Part shown: piece by piece, positions 46,546-54,666 of the stretch
Numbering within the stretch: position 1 is the first letter of the stretch
How the letters are laid out: each line of letters starts with the position of its first letter
DNA from: an uncultured Bacteroidales bacterium
Lineage (GTDB): Bacteria > Bacteroidota > Bacteroidia > Bacteroidales > Bacteroidaceae
DNA: 64,000 bases
Direction: 5' to 3'
Assembly: GCA_902779845.1 (NCBI GenBank)
Contig: CACZCZ010000020.1
Span: 62,001-126,000, forward strand
Translations under genes and position numbers: made by a program
Notes under the pieces: generated by a model
Database searches by the model: none
What the model was told of the DNA's origin: nothing
Seen by the model: the letters and a program-made list of their open reading frames with translations, nothing else

Positions 46546-47910
46546 TTACTGATATACCTTTCTCTTGTCAACCACGCGTACTGCCTTACCTTCACTAACA
46601 GGGAGAGAGCCCTTGGGAACAAGACGTACAATGGGTTTCAGCAAGATCTCGTCGCCCAAGCGATGACGGATCTCCTTTGACAGGAGCTGGATCGCATTGT
46701 AGTCATCGGTGGGCTCGCGGAGTTCCACTTCGACAATCATCTGGTCGTTGTTATCCTCCGTGACAAGTGTGATCAGGTAATTCGTTCCGACTTCGGGGAA
46801 CTGCATCAGGATCTTCTCAATCTGAATGGGGAAGATATTGACACCACGCAGCACGATCATATCATCGCTGCGACCTTTCATGCGATCAATGCGAACATGA
46901 TTGCGGCCACAGGGACATGTGCGTCCCAAGACACGGGTAAGGTCTCGAGTGCGATAGCGCAGCAGCGGCATGGCCTCGCGACAGAGTGTCGTCAGCACCA
47001 GTTCGCCGACTTCGCCGTCGGGCACAGGCTCCAGCGTCTCAGGATTGACAATCTCCACGATGTAGTAGTCTTCCCAGAAGTGAAGGCCGTTTTGTTCAGG
47101 GCATTCAAAGCCCACGCCCGGGCCGCACATCTCACTCATGCCGAATGAGTTGTAAGCCTTCACGCCCATCATCTCCTCGATGCGCTTGCGCTGCTCCTCG
47201 CTGTGGGGTTCGGCACCGATGGCCAGCACCTTCAATTTCGTGTCACGACGCGGGTCAACGCCCTCTTGCTGCATCACTTCGTACAGGCGTGTGACATAGC
47301 TTGGGATGGCATGAATGGCTGTGGTACCGAAGTCCTTGATGAACTTGATTTGGCGCAGCGAGTTTCCCGCCGCAGCAGGAACGGTAAGCATCCCCAGCTT
47401 CTCAGCGCCATACTGGAAGCCGAGACCGCCAGTAAACATTCCGTAACCGCTGGAATTCTGGAAAACGTCATCGGGGCGTAAACCCACCATCCACAGATTA
47501 CGTGCGACCTGATTAGCCCACTCGTCAAGGTCTTTCTGTGTATGCAGAATAACCGTGGGATTGCCTGTTGTTCCGCTGGAAGAATGAAGGCGCACACAAT
47601 CGCGCAGAGGAACACAAGCCATTCCGAAGGGATAGGTTTCGCGCAGGTCCTGCTTTGTCGTGAAAGGCAGCTTACGCACATCAGCCAGTGACTTGATATC
47701 GTCAGGCGTGATGCCAGCCTCAGCAAACTTCTTGCGGTAGAACTCATTGTTCATGCAGTGGCGCACTGTCTTTTGCAGACGCTCCAACTGCAACGCCTCA
47801 ATCTCAGCACGGGAGAGAGTTTCAAATTCCGGGTTAAAGAAAGCAGACCCACCCCCAGCCCCTCCCGTAAGGGAGGGGTGAGGCTGGCGCGATGTTTCTT
47901 TATTATCCAT
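46546..47910 (-). CDS. paaK: Phenylacetate-CoA ligase, first copy
   Basis: 454 residues, ANL-superfamily ligase forming arylacetyl-CoA. The motif LHSSSGTTGNPTVILHTQKD lies near 100. Further markers are QNSSGYGMFTGGLGFQYGAE, the SFGMSEMCGPGVGFEC motif (near 252), and RTRDLTRVLGRTCPCGRNHV with DDMIVLRGVNIFPIQIE near 370. The N-terminal MDNKETSRQ-HPSLTGGAGGGS is an extension encoded by a palindromic repeat; the family core begins near FFNPEFETLSR. It is paired with a second paaK upstream and an ACT gene downstream. Confidence 0.93.
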   Translation of the reverse strand: MDNKETSRQPHPSLTGGAGGGSAFFNPEFETLSRAEIEALQLERLQKTVRHCMNNEFYRKKFAEAGITPDDIKSLADVRKLPFTTKQDLRETYPFGMACVPLRDCVRLHSSSGTTGNPTVILHTQKDLDEWANQVARNLWMVGLRPDDVFQNSSGYGMFTGGLGFQYGAEKLGMLTVPAAAGNSLRQIKFIKDFGTTAIHAIPSYVTRLYEVMQQEGVDPRRDTKLKVLAIGAEPHSEEQRKRIEEMMGVKAYNSFGMSEMCGPGVGFECPEQNGLHFWEDYYIVEIVNPETLEPVPDGEVGELVLTTLCREAMPLLRYRTRDLTRVLGRTCPCGRNHVRIDRMKGRSDDMIVLRGVNIFPIQIEKILMQFPEVGTNYLITLVTEDNNDQMIVEVELREPTDDYNAIQLLSKEIRHRLGDEILLKPIVRLVPKGSLPVSEGKAVRVVDKRKVYQ

Positions 47911-47994
47911 ATATTATAGATTTATGGTTTAATCTCAAATTGTTTCAGCCCGCAGGCCCTCCCCTCCCTCACGGGAGGGGTAGGGGGTGGGTCT
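47845..47994. repeat. Composite inverted-repeat unit bracketing the first paaK start
   Basis: The left end AGACCCACCCCCAGCCCCTC with CCCTCCCGTAAGGGAGGGG-type hairpin encodes HPSLTGGAGGGS. The right end CCCCTCCCTCACGGGAGGGG ends GGGGGTGGGTCT at 47994, overlapping the stop codon (47993-47995) of the second paaK. The core carries the ATG at 47910. Confidence 0.8.
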
Positions 47995-49300
47995 ATAGCT
48001 TGCGCTTATCAATCACATGTGCGCTCTTGCCTTGACTGCGCTCAATGGTGTTGGGCGCTTTCAGCTGCACCTTGGCGGCAATGCTGAGCACGCTCTTAAG
48101 TTTGGCCGCCAGTTTCTTCTCGAGCTGGTCCACAGCGGCAGGCGTGTCGAAGACGCCGGTAAAGAACTCTTGACGGATCTCTACCTGTACCTGTAACGTA
48201 TCGAGGTTGTTGACACGGTCCACGATAAGCATATAACGTGGCGCAAACTCCGGCATCGACAGTACGACGCTCTCCACCTGCGAGGGGAATACATTGATAC
48301 CGCGGATGATGAGCATATCGTCCGAGCGTCCTTCGATGCGCCCCATACGCACATTCGTACGGCCGCAGTCGCAGGTGCCAGGCAGCAGCGAACAGAGGTC
48401 GCGTGTGCGATAACGCAACACAGGCATCCCTTCTTTTGTGAGCGTCGTGAACACCAGTTCGCCCGTCTGTCCGGCTGGCAGGGACTCCAGCGTGGTAGGA
48501 TTGATGATTTCGGGATAGAAGTGGTCCTCGTTGATATGGGAGCCGTGCTGCATCTGGCATTCGTAGCTGACGCTCGGCCCCATCACCTCGGAGAGGCCGT
48601 AGATGTTGTAGCCCTTCAGTCCCAGACGCGCCTCTATCTCCTGACGCATACTCTCTGTCCAGGGCTCAGCGCCGAAAGCGCCTACGCGCAGCTTGATATC
48701 CTCTTTTCGAATACCCAGCTTGTCCATCGTCTCCGCAAGGTAGAGGGCGTATGACGGTGTGCAGGCCAAGCCCGTTATTCCAAGGTCGCGGATGAGCTTT
48801 AAGTGCTTCTCGGTGTTGCCCGTGCCGGCCGGGATTACGCTGGCGCCAAGATGCTCCACGCCATAATGAGCGCCCAGACCGCCCGTGAACAGGCCGTAGC
48901 CGTAGGCCACGGAGAAGATGTCGTCGCGCGTGACGCCATAGGCTGTCAGACAACGCGCCATACACTCGCTCCACACCCCGATGTCCTTACGCGTGTAGCC
49001 CACAATGGTGGGATTACCCGTGGTGCCGCTGGAAGCGTGTACACGGATAATCTCACTCTGTGGCGCAGCCTGCAGACCAAAGGGATAGTTGTCACGCAAA
49101 TCCTTCTTTGTCGTGAAGGGCAGCTTCTTGATGTCCTCTATGGTCTGAATGTCATCAGGACGAATGTCCAGCTCCTGCAGCTTGTTGCGGTAGAAGGGCA
49201 CATTATGATACACGTACTCCACAATTTTGTGAAGACGTTTACCCTGGAGCGCGCTCATCTCATCGCGGCTCATACATTCTTTTTTCGGATTCCAAATCAT
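47993..49300 (-). CDS. paaK: Phenylacetate-CoA ligase, second copy
   Basis: 435 residues, about 50 percent alike to the neighbouring paaK by eye. VHASSGTTGNPTIVGYTRKD is near 88. Also visible are YGYGLFTGGLGAHYGVEHLG, IYGLSEVMGPSVSYECQ (near 240) and RTRDLCSLLPGTCDCGRTNV with DDMLIIRGINVFPSQVE. There is no repeat-encoded insertion, so the N-terminus MIWNPKKECMSRDEMSALQG represents the family's usual form. It follows mce by about 50 bases, giving the order mce, paaK, paaK, ACT. Confidence 0.93.
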   Translation of the reverse strand: MIWNPKKECMSRDEMSALQGKRLHKIVEYVYHNVPFYRNKLQELDIRPDDIQTIEDIKKLPFTTKKDLRDNYPFGLQAAPQSEIIRVHASSGTTGNPTIVGYTRKDIGVWSECMARCLTAYGVTRDDIFSVAYGYGLFTGGLGAHYGVEHLGASVIPAGTGNTEKHLKLIRDLGITGLACTPSYALYLAETMDKLGIRKEDIKLRVGAFGAEPWTESMRQEIEARLGLKGYNIYGLSEVMGPSVSYECQMQHGSHINEDHFYPEIINPTTLESLPAGQTGELVFTTLTKEGMPVLRYRTRDLCSLLPGTCDCGRTNVRMGRIEGRSDDMLIIRGINVFPSQVESVVLSMPEFAPRYMLIVDRVNNLDTLQVQVEIRQEFFTGVFDTPAAVDQLEKKLAAKLKSVLSIAAKVQLKAPNTIERSQGKSAHVIDKRKL

Positions 49301-49353
49301 GATTTATTGTTGTGTTTGAGGAGCTGGTTATTCGTTATAGGATTCATTGCGGA

Positions 49354-49767
49354 TTATTTATTGGGATCCTCGCAAAGCTCGGTGAGAATACCTACCGTGC
49401 TCTTCGGATGCAGGAAAGCAATCTGCAAACCGTCAGCGCCCTTGCGCGGAGCCTTGTCAATCAAGCGGATGCCCTTCCCATCGCACTCTGCCAGAGCCTC
49501 AGCAACGCCATCTTCTACGCAGAAAGCCACATGGTGAATGCCGCGACCGCCATTGTCCAAATACTTCTGCACAGTGCTTTCGGGGCACGTGGGCTCCAGC
49601 AGTTCCAGCTTCACCTCGCCGACCTTCAGGAAAGCAGTCTTCACCTTCTGGTCCTCGACAACTTCTGTCTTGTAGCACTTCAGGCCTAAAACATTCTCGA
49701 AATAAGGGAGCACTTCGTCAATGCTTTGCACGGCGATGCCCAAGTGTTCAATCTTTGAAATCTTCAT
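49354..49767 (-). CDS. mce: Methylmalonyl-CoA epimerase
   Basis: 137 residues of the vicinal-oxygen-chelate fold, interconverting (R)- and (S)-methylmalonyl-CoA in the succinate-propionate pathway. Metal-ligand positions are visible in KIEHLGIAVQSID (His near 8), KLELLEP (Glu), GIHHVAFCVEDG (His near 86) and GILTELCED (Glu near 131). It is preceded by a strong promoter and followed by the two paaK genes. Confidence 0.94.
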   Translation of the reverse strand: MKISKIEHLGIAVQSIDEVLPYFENVLGLKCYKTEVVEDQKVKTAFLKVGEVKLELLEPTCPESTVQKYLDNGGRGIHHVAFCVEDGVAEALAECDGKGIRLIDKAPRKGADGLQIAFLHPKSTVGILTELCEDPNK

Positions 49768-49810
49768 GATGATTTAATGTTTGAAATGAATAAAATGTTG
49801 TTTTGCGCTG

Positions 49811-49842
49811 CAAAAGTACGATTAAGCGAGCGAAAAACCAAA
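49811..49842 (-). promoter_or_regulatory. Promoter of the mce-paaK operon
   Basis: Minus strand TTTG (49842-49839), exactly 20 bases, TACTTTTG (49818-49811), followed by CAGCGCAAAA. It is divergent from another full-consensus promoter 26 bases away. Confidence 0.8.
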
Positions 49843-49867
49843 GAAAAAGTCGATTTTCTTCAAAAAA

Positions 49868-49899
49868 TTTGGCAGAACGGAAAAGATGGCGTACCTTTG
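49868..49899 (+). promoter_or_regulatory. Promoter upstream of a terminator-like leader
   Basis: TTTG (49868-49871), exactly 20 bases, TACCTTTG (49892-49899). Predicted start about 49906. It drives the leader hairpin and probably the small plus-strand gene. Confidence 0.8.
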
Positions 49900-49914
49900 C
49901 TGCCAGAAACGAAT

Positions 49915-49972
49915 ACGCAACAATCCATGCAGGCCACGCCAAGTGGCGCTCACGGTATTGTTGCGTCTTTTT
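49915..49972 (+). terminator. Terminator-like leader hairpin (possible attenuator or small RNA)
   Basis: ACGCAACAAT (49915-49924) pairs perfectly with ATTGTTGCGT (49957-49966), followed by CTTTTT. The loop holds an inner hairpin GCCACGCCAAGTGGCG. It starts about 10 bases after the predicted transcription start, so most transcripts would be about 66 nt unless antitermination occurs. A 27-codon ORF (49927-50010, MQATPSGAHGIV...) starts in the loop and overlaps the next ATG. Confidence 0.6.
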
Positions 49973-50006
49973 GTGCGCACGGTCACGATGAGTTAAGGCG
50001 CTCACA

Positions 50007-50528
50007 ATGAGCGCAATCGTTCTTTCACTTATTGTAATCGTCGTTATGATGAAAAGAAAAAGTTTCCAACGGCCGAAGGTGAACTGCCTCTGCCGTTGTA
50101 CGCCCGCCACGGGCATTGTGATCCTCCACCACCAGCAACTGGAGAGTGTGGTTCAAGACGCCTACTCCCGCATCAGTGCCACACGAAGCACAAGCGTCAT
50201 CGCCTCACAGGCAGTGCGCGTCGGAGGGATTCTGGAACAGACTGGTCACCTCGTTCCTGCGATGACGATGTACGACACAGCCATCAGATGCATCTTCAGG
50301 ATGGATTCCAGTCGCGCTGAAGACTACTACTACTTCGGTCCCTTGCCGCCCAATCCGTACTACCGCAGCTGGTATGAGCGCATGAACGACGCCGATGCAC
50401 TGGAGGTGGCAGCACGGCTCGACCCGCTCTACAAACGCCTGAAAATGCCAGGCTATGCTCACCAACAGCGGTTCGTCCGCGTCTATTACGAGGGCCTCTT
50501 CAGGAGCGTCTATAGCGCTTGTATGTAA
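50007..50528 (+). CDS. Uncharacterised small protein behind an attenuator-like leader
   Basis: 173 residues if the ATG at 50007 (overlapping the leader ORF stop) is used; an ATG at 50046 gives 160. An N-terminal hydrophobic stretch (MSAIVLSLIVIVVM) is present only with the first start. The body has protein-like composition: QQLESVVQDAYSRISATRST, FRMDSSRAEDYYYFGPLPPN and PYYRSWYERMNDADALEVAA, rich in tyrosine. I recognise no family. Support is the dedicated promoter, the absence of any minus-strand gene here and a plausible codon pattern. It could be degenerate. Confidence 0.5.
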   Translation: MSAIVLSLIVIVVMMKRKSFQRPKVNCLCRCTPATGIVILHHQQLESVVQDAYSRISATRSTSVIASQAVRVGGILEQTGHLVPAMTMYDTAIRCIFRMDSSRAEDYYYFGPLPPNPYYRSWYERMNDADALEVAARLDPLYKRLKMPGYAHQQRFVRVYYEGLFRSVYSACM

Positions 50529-50546
50529 GAGGGGGAAGGGAGGACA

Positions 50547-52973
50547 TCAGAACTCAATCAGCACACGGCCGTTGATCATACGGCCTGTGAGGTAGTTGGG
50601 GACAGCGTATTGCTGCGAGGAAATGTCGGTAATCCAGAGATAGGATGCGACATTGTTCAGACCGAGGACATTGAAGCAGTCGATACCCAGCCACACATTG
50701 CGCAAGTAGCGCAAGAAGGGTTTACGATTGTGACGATCCTCATTTTTAAACAACCGGTAGCTCATGCCAATGTCCGCACGGCGGTAGGCAGGAGCCCGGA
50801 ACACCATTTTTTCGAGGCCCGAGTGGGGCGGTCCAAAAGGCAGACCGCCCGCAAAGGCCATCTTCAACGTCATCTTCCAACGCTCCGTTCCAGGGAAATA
50901 GTCGGAGAAGAAGAAGTTGACGCTCCATCGGTGGTCTGTTGGCTGCGGGATGGTTTTGCCGTTCAGCGTCATCGACGCCTTCATCAGCGAGAAGGAGATC
51001 CATGAGTCGGTGCCGGGGACGAACTCGCCGTAAAGTTTGAAGTCGGCACCGACGACATAACCCGAGGCTTCGTTGCGACCGTAATAGACGACCTTCAGGT
51101 TATCGACGTTGTAAGGGTTCAGGCGGTCCTGCAGTTTCCAGTAGAGCTCGGTTGTGAACTTGAAAGGCCGGTTTGCGACACGGAACTTATACTCACCGCC
51201 AGCAACAATCTGGAAAGAGCGCTGGCTCTGAATATCCCTGTTCAGTGTCACGATGGTAGCGCCATCACGCGTCGTCGTATCGCGCAACTCCTTGTAGAAG
51301 GGTGCTTGGTAGTAGAGGCCGGTAGCCAGACGAAAGGTCAGGTTGTCGTTCTTCTTGGGCACAAAACCGACGCTGGCGCGCGGAGAGAACAGCGTCTCCT
51401 TGTTCCAAGACCAGTAGCTAAGACGAGCTCCATAGTTAAACGATATAACACCGATTCCCAGTTCTTTACGCCATGTGTCTTGTAGATATACTTCAAGGCG
51501 GTTAGACTTGACATCCTGTACGCTCTTCAGATTGTAAATGAGCTCCAGGCGGTCGCCGTAGTGAGGCATAGAATAGCCAGCCGAATCGCGAAATTCCCAC
51601 TCACGGGTGTTCTCGCTGATGGTCTCATGTTTGAAGAGAAGACCGGCACGGATGTCATGTCCGCGAGGCTTGAACTCATAGGCAGCACGTGCAGCAATCG
51701 TACTTGAGGTGAGCAGATTTCGGGCGTGCTCCATGTAGGTCCCGACACCCAGCTGCTCACTGGTATTGGTGTCATCGAGCCAGTACTGTCCTTGTATGTC
51801 ATAGGTCTCGCGTTCCTTGGTCGTGAAGGCTGAGGCACCGAAGGTCAGTGTGCTACGGCTGCCAAGCTTACGTGTGAGGGACAGCGCGCCGAACATCGTC
51901 CGGAAGAGGTCCTGCTCCTCGCCGTCGAAATAGACACGGAAGCTCTTTACATCCTCCATTGTGCCGAAGTTGGTCTCACGGTCTTTGGGCTTGAAGCGGT
52001 ATTTGTTGTTCGAGATATAGCCGATGACGTCCAGCCTCCACTTGTCTGTGGGCTGCCACGAGAGATAAGCCTGATAGTCGATAAAAGTAGGGTCATACTC
52101 GCCATTGGTCTGCAGCGAGCCAAGAAGGTAGCGGTTTGATTTGAAGCGGAAGCCCTGCGAGAAGGAGACCTTTCCTACACGAAAGCCGTCATAGATATTG
52201 GCGCCGAGGAGGCTGGCACTGACAGAGCCCTCGTGGCGTTCAGGGCGTTTGTAGGTGATGTCCAGCACCGAAGCCATCTTGTCGCCGTACTTCGCTTCGA
52301 AACCGCCTGCGGAAAACTGCACACGCTCCACCATATCCGAGTTAATCACCGAGAGTCCCTCCTGCTGACCGCTGCTGATGAGCATGGGGCGGTAGATTTC
52401 TACGCCATTGATATAGACGCAGTTCTCATCGAAGGAACCGCCTCGGACATTGTACTGGCTGGAGAGTTCGTTGTGTGTAGAGACACCCGCCTGTGTAGCC
52501 ACCAGCTCTTCCACGGCATTCCCCGTGGTGCTTGGCATCCGCTTGATATCTCTTGTAGTGATATCCTGCGTGAAGCCCATCTGACGGCGCACCTCGCTGA
52601 CCACCACCTCACCCATGTCTGTGCCGCTGTTGCGCAGCGTGACATTCCAGACGAGCTTACCCTGCGGCCGCACCAGCACCTTCTGTTTCTTCTCGTAACC
52701 AATGAGGGTGTAGTTGATGACGACAGAGTCCGCCGTTTCAAAATCAAAAGAATACTTGCCGTCTAGACTTGTCAGTGAACCTGCCACCTGCCCTTCAACC
52801 TTCACCGTCACAAACGGCAATGGCTTTTGGTCTTCATCCACCACACGTCCGCTGATTGAACAGGTCGTGACGGACGGTGCATGGGTGCTGTCGGGCAGGG
52901 CTACAGGATCTTGTGCCCATACGCTGACAACACACGCGAATAAGAGGACGATATATGATAAGTGGCGTTTCAC
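50547..52973 (-). CDS. TonB-dependent receptor with N-terminal carboxypeptidase-like domain
   Basis: 808 residues from a GTG (52973), giving the signal peptide MKRHLSYIVLLFACVVSVWA; the longer frame overlaps the upstream gene. CarboxypepD_reg-like domain about 35-120 (CSISGRVVDEDQKPLPFVTV, SLDGKYSFDF). The plug has QAGVSTHNELSSQYNVRGGS, ENCVYINGVEIYRPML and VERVQFSAGGFEAKYGDKMA (about 160-250). The barrel ends LTGRMINGRVLIEF. This class is common in Bacteroidota; no SusD-like partner is adjacent, so the substrate is unknown. It lies downstream of the kinase-RapZ gene. Confidence 0.9.
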   Translation of the reverse strand: MKRHLSYIVLLFACVVSVWAQDPVALPDSTHAPSVTTCSISGRVVDEDQKPLPFVTVKVEGQVAGSLTSLDGKYSFDFETADSVVINYTLIGYEKKQKVLVRPQGKLVWNVTLRNSGTDMGEVVVSEVRRQMGFTQDITTRDIKRMPSTTGNAVEELVATQAGVSTHNELSSQYNVRGGSFDENCVYINGVEIYRPMLISSGQQEGLSVINSDMVERVQFSAGGFEAKYGDKMASVLDITYKRPERHEGSVSASLLGANIYDGFRVGKVSFSQGFRFKSNRYLLGSLQTNGEYDPTFIDYQAYLSWQPTDKWRLDVIGYISNNKYRFKPKDRETNFGTMEDVKSFRVYFDGEEQDLFRTMFGALSLTRKLGSRSTLTFGASAFTTKERETYDIQGQYWLDDTNTSEQLGVGTYMEHARNLLTSSTIAARAAYEFKPRGHDIRAGLLFKHETISENTREWEFRDSAGYSMPHYGDRLELIYNLKSVQDVKSNRLEVYLQDTWRKELGIGVISFNYGARLSYWSWNKETLFSPRASVGFVPKKNDNLTFRLATGLYYQAPFYKELRDTTTRDGATIVTLNRDIQSQRSFQIVAGGEYKFRVANRPFKFTTELYWKLQDRLNPYNVDNLKVVYYGRNEASGYVVGADFKLYGEFVPGTDSWISFSLMKASMTLNGKTIPQPTDHRWSVNFFFSDYFPGTERWKMTLKMAFAGGLPFGPPHSGLEKMVFRAPAYRRADIGMSYRLFKNEDRHNRKPFLRYLRNVWLGIDCFNVLGLNNVASYLWITDISSQQYAVPNYLTGRMINGRVLIEF

Positions 52974-53001
52974 TGTATTGATAACGTACAGCCCCCCCGA
53001 A

Positions 53002-54666
53002 TTATTGTACAGCCACGCGACGGGGCAGAACCTGACGAATACCTTGCTCACGGTGTGTCAGGATGACTTCAACACCGTACTTCTTGTTCAGGTGTTCGGC
53101 CAGATGCTGGGCACTATAGACAGAGCGGTGCTGTCCACCCGTGCAGCCAAAGGAGAACATCAGATCGGTAAAGCCACGCTGCAAGTAGCGCTCTACATGA
53201 GCATCTGCCAGTCGATAGACACTGTCGAGGAAGGTCGTGATCTCGCCATCGTCCTCCAAGAATTTGATGACGGGAGCATCCAGGCCTGTCAGCTGTTTAT
53301 ACGGTTCATAGCGCCCGGGGTTGTGCGTGCTGCGGCAGTCAAAGACATAACCTCCGCCGTTGCCGCTCTCATCCTCGGGGATACCACGCTTGAAGCTAAA
53401 AGAAAATACGCGGACAACAAGGGCAGACTCACCACCTACGGACTCACCCACTACAGACTCACCCCCCTGCCCCTCTCTTGTAGAGAGGGGAGTAATTACA
53501 TTTGGGGAAGAGGGGGAAATGCAATCCTGACTTTTAGTGAGGGCTTCCAAGACCTTGCGCAGTTCGGGATAGGGGCAGGAGCCTTCTTCCTTCAACAGCT
53601 CTCGCAGGTTGTCAAGGGCTGGCGGGATGCTATCGAGAAAATGTTTCTTACGCTCGAAATAGCCGCGGTAGCCGTAGGCACCGAGAACTTGCAGGAGACG
53701 GAAGAGGATGAAGGAGTGAAAAGCGGAAAATGAAAAGTGAAAAATGGAGGTACCCTGAGCCTTCAGCACCTCATCCATGCTCTGGCAATAGACCTCTGTC
53801 AACTCCTGGCGCAACGCTTGTGGATAGCGGGCAGAGGCCTGCCACAGGAAGCTGGCAAGGTCATAGTAGATAGGACCTCGGCGGCCGCCCTGGAAATCAA
53901 TGAAGAAGGGATTTCCGTTGGCGTCAAGCATCACATTGCGCGCTTGGAAATCGCGGTAGAGAAAGGCAGACTCTCCCCCCTGCCCCTCCCTATGAGGGAG
54001 GGGAGTAGTTACCTTTGCGGATGGAGATACGGATGCCCGCTCAGAACATTCCACTCCCTCCCTTATAGGGAGGGAGGGGGGAGAGTCTGTTGTGAGAAGG
54101 TCCTTTGCCAACTGGCGGAAGTCCTGTTCGAGACGGACTTCGTGGAAGTCAACGCCCGTGGCCTTGAGAAAGCAGTATTTGAAGTAGTTGAGATCGAACA
54201 TGACGTTCATCTCGTCCATTTCAGGCTGGGGATAGCAGACAGAGAAGTCCAGGTCCTGTGCGCCGAGAATCTGCAGACGCGGCAGCTGGGCAATGGTGCG
54301 CCGCAGCAGTTCCTTCTCCTGCTCGCTGTACAGCCCGCCGGCCTCACGTCCGCTTTTCAGGGCATCGAAGAGGGAGTAGGAGCCCAGGTCTTCCTGCAGG
54401 TAGCACATCTCATCATCCGACACAGCCAGCACCTGCGGCACAGGCAGCCCCTTCTCAAAGAAATGACGTGCAAGGGTGATGAAAGCGTGGTTCTCTTCAT
54501 AGGACGTGCCATGCACGCCGATCAGGCTTGTTCCATCGGTGGAAAAGAAGCGGACATACTGGCGGTTAGAGCCCGACCCCGTGATGCTTTCCACGCGTTC
54601 AGGAAGCGCACCGGCGTAGGCGCTATAGAGGTTGAGCAGGTTGGGATGTAAATCTTTACTTTCCAT
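53002..54666 (-). CDS. Sugar-kinase-like/RapZ C-terminal fusion protein with three repeat-encoded insertions
   Basis: 554 residues from MESKDLHPNLLNLYSAYAGA. Residues about 15-370 are an aminoglycoside-phosphotransferase-fold kinase like AmgK: RVESITGSGSNRQYVRFFST, the catalytic loop YRDFQARNVMLDANGNPFFI (near 250) and DFQGGRRGPIYYDLASFLWQ. AmgK phosphorylates the anomeric position of MurNAc/GlcNAc in cell-wall recycling. Residues about 415-550 are a RapZ C-terminal domain: NPGRYEPYKQLTGLDAP and FSFGCTGGQHRSVYSAQHLA. Three in-frame palindromic repeats add SPPSLPIREG and TPLPHREGQGGES before the catalytic loop, and TPLSTREGQGGES between the domains. Another short repeat-like HFSFSAFHSF lies near 320. 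Confidence 0.88.
   Translation of the reverse strand: MESKDLHPNLLNLYSAYAGALPERVESITGSGSNRQYVRFFSTDGTSLIGVHGTSYEENHAFITLARHFFEKGLPVPQVLAVSDDEMCYLQEDLGSYSLFDALKSGREAGGLYSEQEKELLRRTIAQLPRLQILGAQDLDFSVCYPQPEMDEMNVMFDLNYFKYCFLKATGVDFHEVRLEQDFRQLAKDLLTTDSPPSLPIREGVECSERASVSPSAKVTTPLPHREGQGGESAFLYRDFQARNVMLDANGNPFFIDFQGGRRGPIYYDLASFLWQASARYPQALRQELTEVYCQSMDEVLKAQGTSIFHFSFSAFHSFILFRLLQVLGAYGYRGYFERKKHFLDSIPPALDNLRELLKEEGSCPYPELRKVLEALTKSQDCISPSSPNVITPLSTREGQGGESVVGESVGGESALVVRVFSFSFKRGIPEDESGNGGGYVFDCRSTHNPGRYEPYKQLTGLDAPVIKFLEDDGEITTFLDSVYRLADAHVERYLQRGFTDLMFSFGCTGGQHRSVYSAQHLAEHLNKKYGVEVILTHREQGIRQVLPRRVAVQ
53455..53493 (-). repeat. Palindromic GC-rich repeat between kinase and RapZ domains
   Basis: CCCCTCTCTTGTAGAGAGGGG hairpin (arms CCCCTCTCT and AGAGAGGGG) with the GGGGGGTGAGTCT tail, sense orientation, translated TPLSTREGQGGES. 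It is followed by two further GAGTC-containing short duplications encoding VVGESVGGES. Confidence 0.8.
53968..54089. repeat. Composite inverted-repeat unit wholly inside the kinase-RapZ gene
   Basis: The left copy 53968-54007 (AGACTCTCCCCCCTGCCCCT with a CCCTATGAGGG-type hairpin) and right copy 54041-54089 (CTCCCTCCCTTATAGGGAGG, tail GGGGGGAGAGTCT) are inverted with a 34-base core. The whole 122-base unit is open in the gene's frame, encoding SPPSLPIREG ... TPLPHREGQGGES just before the kinase catalytic loop. Confidence 0.85.
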
